A DNA stretch of 28,131 bases from contig JAPDRN010000232.1 of assembly GCA_030247855.1 (NCBI GenBank), forward strand, positions 1 to 28,131, read 5' to 3'. Source of the DNA: Knufia peltigerae. Lineage: Eukaryota > Ascomycota > Eurotiomycetes > Chaetothyriales > Trichomeriaceae. The notes below the pieces were generated by a model, which searched no databases, was not told where the DNA came from, and was given only the letters and a program-made list of their open reading frames with translations. Shown in pieces: positions 19,695 to 28,131 of the stretch. The first letter of the stretch is position 1, and each line of letters starts with the position of its first letter. The position numbers and the translations under genes were made by a program.

Positions 19695-21522
19695 TTAACT
19701 TTCTGGCAGGCCTTTAGTGTCCCCCTGCCGTCGTAGCTTGAGTCGTACCAGCATATCAGACTGCTTCCAGAACCACGCACAGTAGGTTGTCCATTCCGGC
19801 TTCTCAGAAGCCCATTCCAGCTCAAAGTTGCGCAGTAGAACCGGGATGAATTTACCCATCTCCATCAAGGAGATGTTCTTCCCCGAGCAAGAACGAGCCC
19901 CGTGACCAAACTGTGGGTGGGATGGCAGAGACACCGGTTACTGAGGTGATCCGAGTAGAGCACGGCTGGCCAGAGAACTTACTGCGAGTGAACACCGATC
20001 CATCTGCTTGAGACGAACTTCATCCGTCTCCAGCCATCGCTCGGGACGGAAGGACTCGGCGTCGTCGCCAAAGATGGTCCTATCGTGATGTACCACCGGA
20101 GCCGTCATGCTCACGTTCGTGCCACCGGGCAGATATTTGCCACATAGGACGGCGCCTTCGGGCGGCACATGGCGTTCGAGAGGAAACCCCACGCCGGGGT
20201 GGAGGCGCATGGCCTCCTTGATTGTCGCTTGGCTGGAACCCCGGTTTAGTATCCAACGCCCAAAAGTCATGGCCGTCACGGAACTTACAGATAGGGAAGC
20301 TTCGTGCTTTCCTCGTACGTGACAAACTCGGACAGTCGTCCAGACGCAAACGCAGCATCGATCTCACCTTGTAATGCGTGGTACGCGTGGGGCGTCTTCA
20401 GAAGGTAATAAATGCACGCGCGCAGCGAAATCGCAGTCGTGTCACTGCCGGCAATGCTTCCGGAGGAGTGATCTGTCAGCACGGTGGGTCGCTCAAAGGG
20501 GGGCGGACCGAAGACTCACAGGTTGTTCGTGATGTGGTTGACGACGTCTCGAAACGGGACTTGTCCATCTTTCGTGGCTTGAAGCTGGGCAAGTATGTCA
20601 CCCCGGGAGCCATCCTGATGTACCGTGGTATTGTATCTGACAATCTCTTCCTCGGCGATCTGTGGAAACGATCAGCGACTCTCGCTCCTAGTTGGGAGTA
20701 TCGGGGAGTGTGACAGCCATAAACCTATCGAGGGGGTCTGGCAAGTTAGGAAACACCCTCTTGAGCGTTCCCATGAGCACCCGACTACCGAATAAATAGT
20801 CGTGTAGCTTGGGAAATTGGCCGACAAACTGTGCGTAAGACTGTGCGACGTCCAGACCCCCAATCATATTGTCAATGTCCCCTGCCTTTTCCATGAATCC
20901 GAACCTCCTCTGGAACGTGAGGCCACCGATCACATCGAACGCGTACCACTGTAGCCACGGCGCAATGTCGATCGGGTCGGCGCATCGGGCTTTCATGGCG
21001 TCGATGAAGATTGCCGAACACTCGTCGGCGTAGCACTCCAGCTTCCGGACGTTCGACATCGAGTACACCGCGGCCACCTGGCTCCGAAGATTCCGATGGT
21101 ATGCCGGGTCTCGCGTCGAAAAGGTGGTGTGCATCACGTCCCCCTTGTAAAACGGGCCCATCAAGGTGTAGAACTCGGTCTTTCAGAAGTGCGTCAGTCG
21201 ATCCATCACATCAAAGACGGATGGCATTCACCTTTAGAAATTTACTCCCTACGCCGTAGATGGTCTGTATCTCGGACGGATCAGAGACCGAAACATGATT
21301 CGGTCCAACCCGCACGATCTTGCCGTGTTTTGCGTGGACATTGCGATATTGCTCGGGGGCATCGCCCTTCCAAACAAGGCTCAACCGGTAGACGCCCGTG
21401 AACCGAGCCAAACAGGGTCCCGGGATTGACCTCAAATGCTTCCGGTACGCGGTCCTGATGCTCATCAAGAGTGTGCTGCACACCAAGCCCAGAATCAGGA
21501 CTGCGGCAGTCGAGTGAGCCAT
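19695..21522 (-). CDS. Cytochrome P450, pisatin demethylase-like
   Basis: Six exons on the minus strand (21522-21232, 21179-20715, 20659-20520, 20456-20289, 20232-19983, 19910-19695) join in frame to 509 residues, the usual P450 length. It is a heme monooxygenase that would take electrons from NADPH-P450 reductase. Residues about 5-22 form the single N-terminal membrane anchor for the endoplasmic reticulum, followed by a proline-rich hinge (SIPGPCLARF). The I-helix oxygen-binding motif is IAGSDTT (300-306), ExxR is EAMR (361-364), the PERW segment is FRPERW (416-421), and the heme signature FGHGARSCSG has the ligand Cys446. KHGKIVRVGPNHVSVSDP and the helical regions resemble the group annotated in fungi as pisatin-demethylase-like. 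The second intron (20660-20714) has a weak GTCACA donor, but the frame and family alignment demand it. Its place beside two flavin hydroxylases suggests a role in the same oxidative pathway (inference). Confidence 0.9.
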
Positions 21523-22556
21523 TCTGAAAAGGTTTCTGGCTAGCCTGTGAGAACAAAGTCTGTATGTTGCTGACAAAACCCTTCGCGGTTCGCGCCAAAG
21601 GGCATTTCCGTTCTCAAGGAGCCCGTGTTTATGCGACTTGCCATGCCATCTGTTTTAACTTACTGGCAACCACCCTCGAGGACCGGTAGCTGTGTTCCGG
21701 GTTTGGAAACGCCGCTCATCGGGCTTGCCATCCCGAGTGGGAGTGCAAACCGTCATTCCAGTCCAATAGCTATACTCCGGATTTTGGGAATGCCGTTAGT
21801 GTTATATAGTCTTGCACTTCTACTCCGTACAGTAACGGGATTTGAGAACCGGATTTTTGTATCCCCTGGCCGACAAGGCGTAGAGGACACCGCACGCCGG
21901 AGCCAAGCCGGCCAATCTCACCGCACGGAATCCCGCCCAGTATTCTGTCTGGGGCACATTCCGCAACACACCTTTCACCCGGCCCCTGTCTGGCATCTTG
22001 AGATGGCGTGACGAGAGCGCGGCGACACCAGCGGCTCATTTCGATGGAGAGGTGATGAAGGGGTCGATATTACGTTTCGCTTCACCACAAATATGTTGAC
22101 GAGTAGGCCTGGCCGCAGGCCGCATACGAAGCTGTGACGACAGTCTAGCCTCTTGGAGAATGTTAGCCACATGAACGGCTGTTTAGGAGTTGCGCCTTGG
22201 GCGCTGGCTTTTCCATTCTCGATTTCATAATCGGGATACCCATCACTCTCTTTGGCAATTTGCTGTCGTTCGGGTGAGCATGCCATCGTCGGTACCGAAA
22301 GTGTTTGTGTACTTATCTTGGTGCTCATCCTGGACGAGCCCAAAGCCAAGAGGATCTATCTGGTGGATGACCGAATCATCAAGCGCGTCGAAGACGAGGG
22401 ACGAGACTCTGTGGGTGAAATTGACTTCTCCTTGATCAAGCGAGTCCTTGTGTCGTGGCTGTTCTGGGGGTTCGGCCTCGCATGGGCGTAACGTGCACAT
22501 CCGGTCCAAACCCGTCACATGTGCACCAAAATGAGCAACGATTGTTCGAGGATCAA

Positions 22557-22590
<34 letters not shown>

Positions 22591-22687
22591 CTCTAGGTAT
22601 GTCTGTATGTATGTATGTATGTATCTATACACATGACTTCTTTACTCTTACTAGGTAGTGTCAACGAGTTCTGTCTCGTCAGTATCA
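21523..22687. promoter_or_regulatory. P450 promoter region and repeat-bearing spacer
   Basis: The first few hundred bases lie upstream of the P450 start. They contain three CCGGGTTT or CCGGATTT repeats (21697, 21777, 21849), a TACTCCGTAC motif (21821-21830) and a TATA-like run that reads GACTATATAAC on the minus strand (about 21801-21811). Further right is a coding-like open frame on the plus strand (22231-22491) without a proper start, then microsatellites (22557-22625). No complete gene is supportable. Confidence 0.5.
22557..22625. repeat. Compound (AC)n-(AT)n-(TATG)n microsatellite
   Basis: About 11 AC units run into six AT units, then after a short spacer several TATG units. It lies just downstream of the GST gene's 3' end. 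Confidence 0.9.
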
Positions 22688-23644
22688 TCAAAGTTTCTTC
22701 TCGACTGCCGCCATTTTCGCTAGCCTCGCCTTGGTCCTCTCGGCGACCTTTTTCTCGTCAAAGACATAGGTCACACTTTCTTCCTTGATGACATTTTTGG
22801 CCCAAGCCGCGAATTTCGGTGTCTTTGATTCCAGCATAGACATCATCTTGGGACTAACCAGGTCGTATTCTGGTTTACTCAAAGCTATGAGTCTCAGGAC
22901 AAATGGTGCAGTGAGTGCCTGTCAGATACATCACGATAAGAACAAGTCAAGTCGTTGTTATTTTGGACGAGGAAGTTGATGGGACAAGATTGCCCCCCCC
23001 CAAAAAAAGAGAGAAACGTACCTCTGCGAGCGTAAGTCTTTTACTTGCACCGAAAAAGGGAGAATCCCCGTCGACGACGTCCCAAGTGAAGAGTGGTTCC
23101 AATTCTTTTGCAAAAATCTCGGCGAGCTCCTCGGCGGCGGAATCCTTTTCGGTGGCACCCTCTGCACGTTGAGCTGCGAACAATTTCGGCATCGCCTTTG
23201 TGAAGAAGGTGTCGACGAAGAAAGCCACTCGGGCACGGTAGAGGGCGTTCTTGGAGTCGGGACCATCGGAGGGGGGGATCAGGTGTGAAGGGTGTGCGTC
23301 TGCCAAAAATCCAGAGACGATTGCTGATTCGGTGATGATTTCACCATTGTATTTGACACTCGGAACTAGACCTCTCTGTGAAAGAAAATCATGACGAGGC
23401 GATCAGTGTGTGTGTGTGTGTGGCGTCTGGAGAAGGAAAACAAAAAACATACAGGATTAATCTTCAAATACCATGGATCTCTAGGTCTATCCAAATCGAT
23501 GATTTCCTCTTTATAAGGCAACCCTAGTTCTCTTATGACAATGTGTGCACGGTGAGCCCAAGGACATCCGTGGTTGGTGTACAGGATGATTTCGGGATTG
23601 TCACTGGTCGAGTCACCATTGACAGTTGTGGTGGTGTTGGCCAT
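22688..23644 (-). CDS. Omega-type glutathione S-transferase
   Basis: Exons 23644-23453, 23375-23022 and 22918-22688 join to 258 residues. The N-terminal thioredoxin fold begins after a short Thr-rich leader, with EIILYTNHGCPWAHRAHIV at 18-36. The Cys27 in C-P-W-A is the catalytic cysteine of the omega class, which forms mixed disulfides with glutathione and reduces or deglutathionylates substrates; some fungal members act on glutathionyl or quinone adducts. NPRGLVPSVKYNG spans the first junction and carries the cis-Pro glutathione site, and TESA supplies the glutathione carboxylate contact. The all-helical C-terminal domain follows. Intron 1 contains a (CA)n run. No targeting signal, so cytosolic. 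It lies 1.2 kb beyond the P450 and could detoxify reactive products of the oxygenases, but it could equally be an unrelated neighbour. Class assignment is firm. Confidence 0.9.
23406..23422. repeat. (TG)n microsatellite inside GST intron 1
   Basis: A short TG run on the plus strand (CA on the coding strand) falls between donor 23452 and acceptor 23376 of the GST gene. Confidence 0.85.
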
Positions 23645-24420
23645 GTTGAAACCTTGGAACCCTTTGCTGACGCTTGTCAAGTCAAGGCGGAAAGGAATGA
23701 GATGATAGAGTGTATGTATGCACGTACGTCAAGTTGGGTTGGAAGGATGCGAGGGATGTGCGATTTGAATATAAGCAAGTTCAGGCCTGATATATGTAGG
23801 CCGTATGCGTAGATATCTAGTACGATACAGCGTAGATGATGAATTAGTAATATGGATGATACAACCCCCACCAAATCACATCTATTGCGACTACTACGGA
23901 GTAGATTATCTCCAGATTCAGGCCAGACCATCATACGTACACGGAGTATCGTCAATGACTTGCTCCGACCACGGACCAAAATTACCCCAAGTATACGTTT
24001 CCCAAGTTACTCCCTCCGTAACGAGGACGACATTTTCGGCCGAGATGATCGAAAAAGAAGAGTTCATCGTTACCAGTGAACATATCCGTCCAGATGTGCG
24101 ATAGCATTATAGTAAGGATACAGGTAGTACACCACTCATTAAAAGTACCTGTCAAAGGTACCGAGGCAGCATGTCAATTGCTTGGGGAGCCTTCATTACT
24201 CGATACTCACCCAACCAAATCGATCTTTTTTCCATAGTCCCACTTGTATACACGGGTATCATGAGCATGTTGTTTTTTCGTTGCTCAGTCGCCTGCCTCT
24301 ACTCAAAGGGAGGCTTGTATCATCAACGTGTGAGACACCCTGTTGTGACTCTTCCATACCATTACCAATTCCGTTCGTTTTCTCAACCTCAATCCTTCAT
24401 CCTCATGTTTGAGACCGTCC
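23645..24420. promoter_or_regulatory. GST promoter region and 3' flank of the C2 gene
   Basis: This 776-base gap lies upstream of the GST start and downstream of the C2-protein stop. It holds CTACTACGGAGTAG (23891-23904), a palindrome-like variant of the recurrent motif, and related ACGGAGTA and CTCCGTA copies near 23942 and 24009. An A/T-rich GAATATAAG lies near 23768. No gene is supportable. Confidence 0.5.
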
Positions 24421-27400
24421 TCACACCTCAGTCTCAACTCCTCCAGTCTTGTTGTCATCATCATGTTCAAAAACTTCCCCAATCTTTCCCTTCCCGCGCT
24501 TCACCTTTCCGGCCATCCAATCCAACGTCCTCGCGCCCCTCCACTGCATCACCCCCTTGTGTTTCCTGTGCATCTGTTTATGATGGTCCTTGTAATCCCG
24601 GATTTGTGCCCGGGCACCTCTCGAACCGTCGTCTTGATCATTATGCCCGTCGACGTTAAGAACCTTCTCCGCCACATCCTTGACCTTTACCAAAGGTTTG
24701 CTCGCCAGTTGTGTGGGGTCTAGCTTCGAATTCGAAGTCTTGCCGGCATCACTGTCTTCGTCTGAACTATCATCGTTTGCGTGCGTTCGGAGTTTCTTGT
24801 TGTTCCTTCGTCGACTCTGTTTTTCTTGTTTTTGTTTCGCATCGCTCTCGGTATCCCCTCCAGACTCTGTCGAATCCGAGTCCGAACTATACCCTGAATC
24901 ACCTTCTCCTGCTCCGTCATCTTCATCATCATCGGATACCTGTCCTTCATCGTTGGCCGTATCCAAAACTTCCATCACATCCTTAATATCAGTATTCGAT
25001 GCACGATTGGCATAATTCTTGTGATAACCACTCAATCCCCTCCACATTTTCAAGGTCAACTCAATCTCTCCCATGGGCTCTTCATTCTCTTGCCCATCAT
25101 ACCCATAGCTCGTCGTCGCACGATGCATGGCATCCTTTCCACCCTTCCACACCTTAAGAGGAACCGTCACTTCCTCTTCGTCCGGGATGTCCTTCAACCA
25201 AAGCACGGCAAGCTGGCTCGTCTTGTCCGGACCAAGCACGCTCTTGCGAAACTCCACGACCAACGCACTCGAATATCTCTTTCGAACAGCCAAGAACAAT
25301 GACTGTTTCTCATGCTTGGGCTTCCACACTCCTTTGTCTTCGTCATCAGAAGGTAGCATCTTCGCCCGCATCAGATTCGTTCTCAACTTGATCCGGTTCT
25401 GGGTGAAAGAATCATCGCGGCCACCCTTTGAGCGAACGGGAGATTTGACCTCAAGGGTACCATAATTCCAACCCATCAGCTCCTTCGGCAACTGCAGATC
25501 CACACTACGCCAGACCATGCTGATACGTGCGCGTCCGTAGCCAATCCCTCCCACCAGAGGGTACGTCTGCATGATCTGGCTTCTCTTCTCAAAGACACGT
25601 CGTAGCGGTAGATAGATCATACCCAGAAGAGCATCATCTTCGCGCTCACGGTCGTCACGAACACTGATCATGACCTCTGCCGTCTTCCAGTTGGGGACAA
25701 ACCGCTCGGTGCCGGCATTGAAGAACGGCTTTGCGTTCTTTGGCTTCGTCCGGGTCCGGTAAATCTTCTGATGATTCAAGATGATGGTTGCATAACTGCT
25801 AGGCATGTCGTCGCTGTGCTCGGCCTCGTCTTCGCGATCGCCCTGATTGTTCTTCTTGTCCTGCTTTTGCAGCTTCTGCACCTCGAGTCCCGTAATGTTG
25901 TGAATTTGAATGCTGAAGATTCCACTCAGATAATCATCAGGTGGCGGAGACGAGATCATTAACTGGTCTTCCCGGTCCTTGTAATCTTCCTGTGTCTGCT
26001 GCTTGATTTCCTTACTCTCGTCCTTCGCCGTGGCCTCGCGCAATTTACGTTGCGCCGTCTCGTTGACTCTATCGCGGAGCTCCGCCTGAGACTTGATGTC
26101 CGGCTCGGCCGTCTGCCGTGCAAGTTGTTCTTCGGTGATCTTGATCTTGGTAAAGTAGCCCACCCTCCACTGCAAAGTCCCGGGCATCTTCTCGTCGGGA
26201 TCTTCACCGACAAATCGGTCTTCACGGTCGACCATCTTATTCTTGAACTTGGTTCCGTGCATGAGTTCTTTCAGATCAACCTCGACACGTCCCAAGTCAT
26301 CGTCAGCCGTGTATTTGTCCGAGTCCCACAGTTGTAGACGTAGCTTCTCGTCCGCATTGACCTCCTCTGGCGTCACCAAAATATTCGACCATTCATTCCA
26401 CACTGGCTCTTGATCGTCGACAATGATCCTCGTCGACGCGACCGGTTTGCCGAATTTGCCCCAGGATACTGTCACGTACGAGTCGCTCGAGCCTTCAAAC
26501 GGACCGATGCCACCGTCACCTTCTTTGAAGCCCTTTGCAGATTTGATAAATATCATCACCACGCCTCTAGTGATGGTATCCTTTTTGAAATCATCACCTA
26601 CCAGCATGTCCTTGAGATCCAAGGTCAAGCTCTTTGGCGCGACATATTCGGCCAGAGCTGCATCGATTGAGGATTGCACAAAAGATGAGATCAACGGGAC
26701 ATCCATCAGGTTAAGCGCATGCCTCGACAGTGGTACACAGGACAAATCCGCCTGCGGCTGTCCCATGAACGACAAGGTACAAAGACTGAAGAAAGGGGGG
26801 TCCGGTGTGAGTTGTAATCGTAACCTCATGGTGCCAATGATACCTCTCAGCTCCACCCAAACAGGTACCGCAATGCCTCCGGGCAGGTAGAACTTCAGGT
26901 AAAGATGAGCATTTTTTGCCTTTGCTTGCAGGGACTTTCCGGATGATCTCGCACGATACGCAAAGGCAAGCTCCATGTTGACAAAGTCACCTTGCTCTGC
27001 TTCCATGCCTTCACGGATGGCCTGCTGTTCCAACTCATCTTGCTTCTTGCCCTGGTTGTTCTTCTCACCTCCATCCTTGTCATCGTTGCCGTCTTCTCCC
27101 TCTCCATCATCACCATCCTGAATCTCCCCTTGACCAGGAGCTGACCTGTCACTGTTGCCCTGATCTTTCGGAGATTCCAGCTTTCCATCCGACCCGACAC
27201 TCTGACTGGCAGCTCCCGTGGGCAGCCAATTGACTCCCAGTATCCGAAACGCCTCGCTGCCCTGGCCAAGATCATCTACGCTGACCATTCGCACGACTTT
27301 CGGCAGAGAGGCTTGCATCACATCTTCCAGCATGTCTGAAATGCTGGTGAACAGATCCGGGTTGATCAGCGGCCACACAGAGGCAAGGAGGTTGTTCAAC

Positions 27401-28131
27401 CAGGACACCGACTCGGGGACGATGTCTGTCGAGTCATTTGCCTCGACTTCCTCGGACCGCGCAGCATCCCACACTTCATCCTTCCACACCTCCTCGACTT
27501 TCTTGCCCAACCATCCCTGAACAATCCAGACCACCACTCCTCCGATACCGACCGAAGTCAGGAAGATCGCCGCGGCCGGTATGAAAGTAGTGAAAACTGC
27601 ACTTGAGCGCCTTCTGCCATCACGGCGCGAAGAAAAGTCCAGGTCAAAAACTTGTACGGCCACCATCGAAAGAGACACTAGCAGGACTATACTCCCCAAC
27701 CCGGCAGCGAGGGCGATCTGATATGTCTTTGCCAATTCACTCTTCAAGTCGTCAAAGCTGGGCGGCGGAAACAGCTTCTGCATACCGTTGTGTTTCTTCT
27801 GTAATTCGTCTTTTTCCCGATCGAGACTTTCGGACGATTTACTTGCCCCTGCGGGCCCAGTTTTGGTCTCCGGGTCCTCGCCGACGGCGGGTAGGTTCTC
27901 ATCTGCTCGCTTTAGGTCCTTTCTCGTCGAGTCTCTGATGACGATTGGAAGATGCGTGACCGGGTCTGTCACTTCTCTGCCTCCATCATTGCGCTTTTGG
28001 TGTTTCATAGCCTTCCTCTTTTGTCTGGGATCGATCTCGCTCGCGACAGCTTCGGTAGCTGACTTTGCCTCTTTGTCGGACTTTCCATCGCTCTTACTTT
28101 GAGTATCAGAAGTACCTTGTGACGGTGAACG
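24421..28131 (-). CDS. Mug190-type SMP/C2-domain membrane protein (5' partial)
   Basis: The frame is open to the window edge and the true start lies outside; 1236 codons are visible. Residue numbers here count from the internal Met at 28008. The protein resembles Mug190/tricalbin-like proteins, which tether endoplasmic reticulum to other membranes and move lipids. The conserved leader KHQKRNDGGREVTDPVTHLP is present, then two membrane segments (about 98-121 and 140-168), an SMP lipid-transfer domain (about 199-460) split by an acidic, Asn/Asp/Gly-rich insert (about 270-340), a first C2 domain (about 481-590; SSDSYVTVSWG, WNEWSNILV) and a second C2 domain (about 695-835). The C-terminal 150 residues are acidic, Ser-rich and probably disordered, ending with a basic KVKRGKGK patch. 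No intron is needed in the visible part. It is a housekeeping-type gene and a likely right boundary of the metabolic cluster. I am confident of the domains; the exact partner membranes are unknown. Confidence 0.88.
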   Translation of the reverse strand, partial: RSPSQGTSDTQSKSDGKSDKEAKSATEAVASEIDPRQKRKAMKHQKRNDGGREVTDPVTHLPIVIRDSTRKDLKRADENLPAVGEDPETKTGPAGASKSSESLDREKDELQKKHNGMQKLFPPPSFDDLKSELAKTYQIALAAGLGSIVLLVSLSMVAVQVFDLDFSSRRDGRRRSSAVFTTFIPAAAIFLTSVGIGGVVVWIVQGWLGKKVEEVWKDEVWDAARSEEVEANDSTDIVPESVSWLNNLLASVWPLINPDLFTSISDMLEDVMQASLPKVVRMVSVDDLGQGSEAFRILGVNWLPTGAASQSVGSDGKLESPKDQGNSDRSAPGQGEIQDGDDGEGEDGNDDKDGGEKNNQGKKQDELEQQAIREGMEAEQGDFVNMELAFAYRARSSGKSLQAKAKNAHLYLKFYLPGGIAVPVWVELRGIIGTMRLRLQLTPDPPFFSLCTLSFMGQPQADLSCVPLSRHALNLMDVPLISSFVQSSIDAALAEYVAPKSLTLDLKDMLVGDDFKKDTITRGVVMIFIKSAKGFKEGDGGIGPFEGSSDSYVTVSWGKFGKPVASTRIIVDDQEPVWNEWSNILVTPEEVNADEKLRLQLWDSDKYTADDDLGRVEVDLKELMHGTKFKNKMVDREDRFVGEDPDEKMPGTLQWRVGYFTKIKITEEQLARQTAEPDIKSQAELRDRVNETAQRKLREATAKDESKEIKQQTQEDYKDREDQLMISSPPPDDYLSGIFSIQIHNITGLEVQKLQKQDKKNNQGDREDEAEHSDDMPSSYATIILNHQKIYRTRTKPKNAKPFFNAGTERFVPNWKTAEVMISVRDDREREDDALLGMIYLPLRRVFEKRSQIMQTYPLVGGIGYGRARISMVWRSVDLQLPKELMGWNYGTLEVKSPVRSKGGRDDSFTQNRIKLRTNLMRAKMLPSDDEDKGVWKPKHEKQSLFLAVRKRYSSALVVEFRKSVLGPDKTSQLAVLWLKDIPDEEEVTVPLKVWKGGKDAMHRATTSYGYDGQENEEPMGEIELTLKMWRGLSGYHKNYANRASNTDIKDVMEVLDTANDEGQVSDDDEDDGAGEGDSGYSSDSDSTESGGDTESDAKQKQEKQSRRRNNKKLRTHANDDSSDEDSDAGKTSNSKLDPTQLASKPLVKVKDVAEKVLNVDGHNDQDDGSRGARAQIRDYKDHHKQMHRKHKGVMQWRGARTLDWMAGKVKRGKGKIGEVFEHDDDNKTGGVETEV

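Noticed and set aside
1..28131. tRNA, rRNA, CRISPR arrays and complete transposons
   Set aside because: I looked for tRNA B-box patterns, regularly spaced repeats, long terminal or inverted repeats and transposase or reverse-transcriptase motifs and found none that held up.

Overview
This window comes from a filamentous ascomycete (Pezizomycotina). The genes carry short introns of about 50-110 bases with GT...AG borders. The protein set is typical of mould genomes: a Zn2Cys6 regulator with a fungal-specific middle domain, a pisatin-demethylase-like P450, fungal phenol hydroxylases, a Mug190-type C2 protein and a fungal diphthamide synthetase. I cannot name the species. The only organism clue beyond gene content is a recurrent intergenic TACGGAGTA motif.

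Layout. Positions 1-3305 hold no gene I can support; this stretch has simple repeats, short inverted repeats and GTAC/TACGGAGTA motifs. A DPH6-like diphthine-ammonia ligase lies at 3306-5984 (minus). Then comes a run of six metabolic and regulatory genes: a phenol 2-monooxygenase-like flavoprotein (6949-9254, plus), a CocE/NonD-type alpha/beta hydrolase (10363-12547, plus), a Zn2Cys6 transcription factor (12749-15303, minus), a second flavoprotein monooxygenase of the TfdB-like type (16107-18179, minus), a beta-class carbonic anhydrase (18734-19490, plus) and a cytochrome P450 (19695-21522, minus). After a gap with microsatellites comes an omega-type glutathione S-transferase (22688-23644, minus). 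The window ends inside a large membrane-anchored SMP/C2 protein of the Mug190 family (24421 to beyond 28131, minus; its 5' end is outside).

How the genes may work together. Three oxygenases (two flavin hydroxylases and one P450), a hydrolase, a carbonic anhydrase and a pathway-type regulator, bracketed by housekeeping-type genes, look like a small gene cluster for oxidising a phenolic or other aromatic compound. There is no polyketide synthase, NRPS, terpene cyclase, ring-cleavage dioxygenase or transporter in the window, so it could be a catabolic or detoxification module, or the tailoring part of a larger cluster. The carbonic anhydrase could deal with CO2 or bicarbonate made by a decarboxylating hydroxylation. 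These functional links are inference; the gene models were assembled by hand from the sequence and all close in frame.
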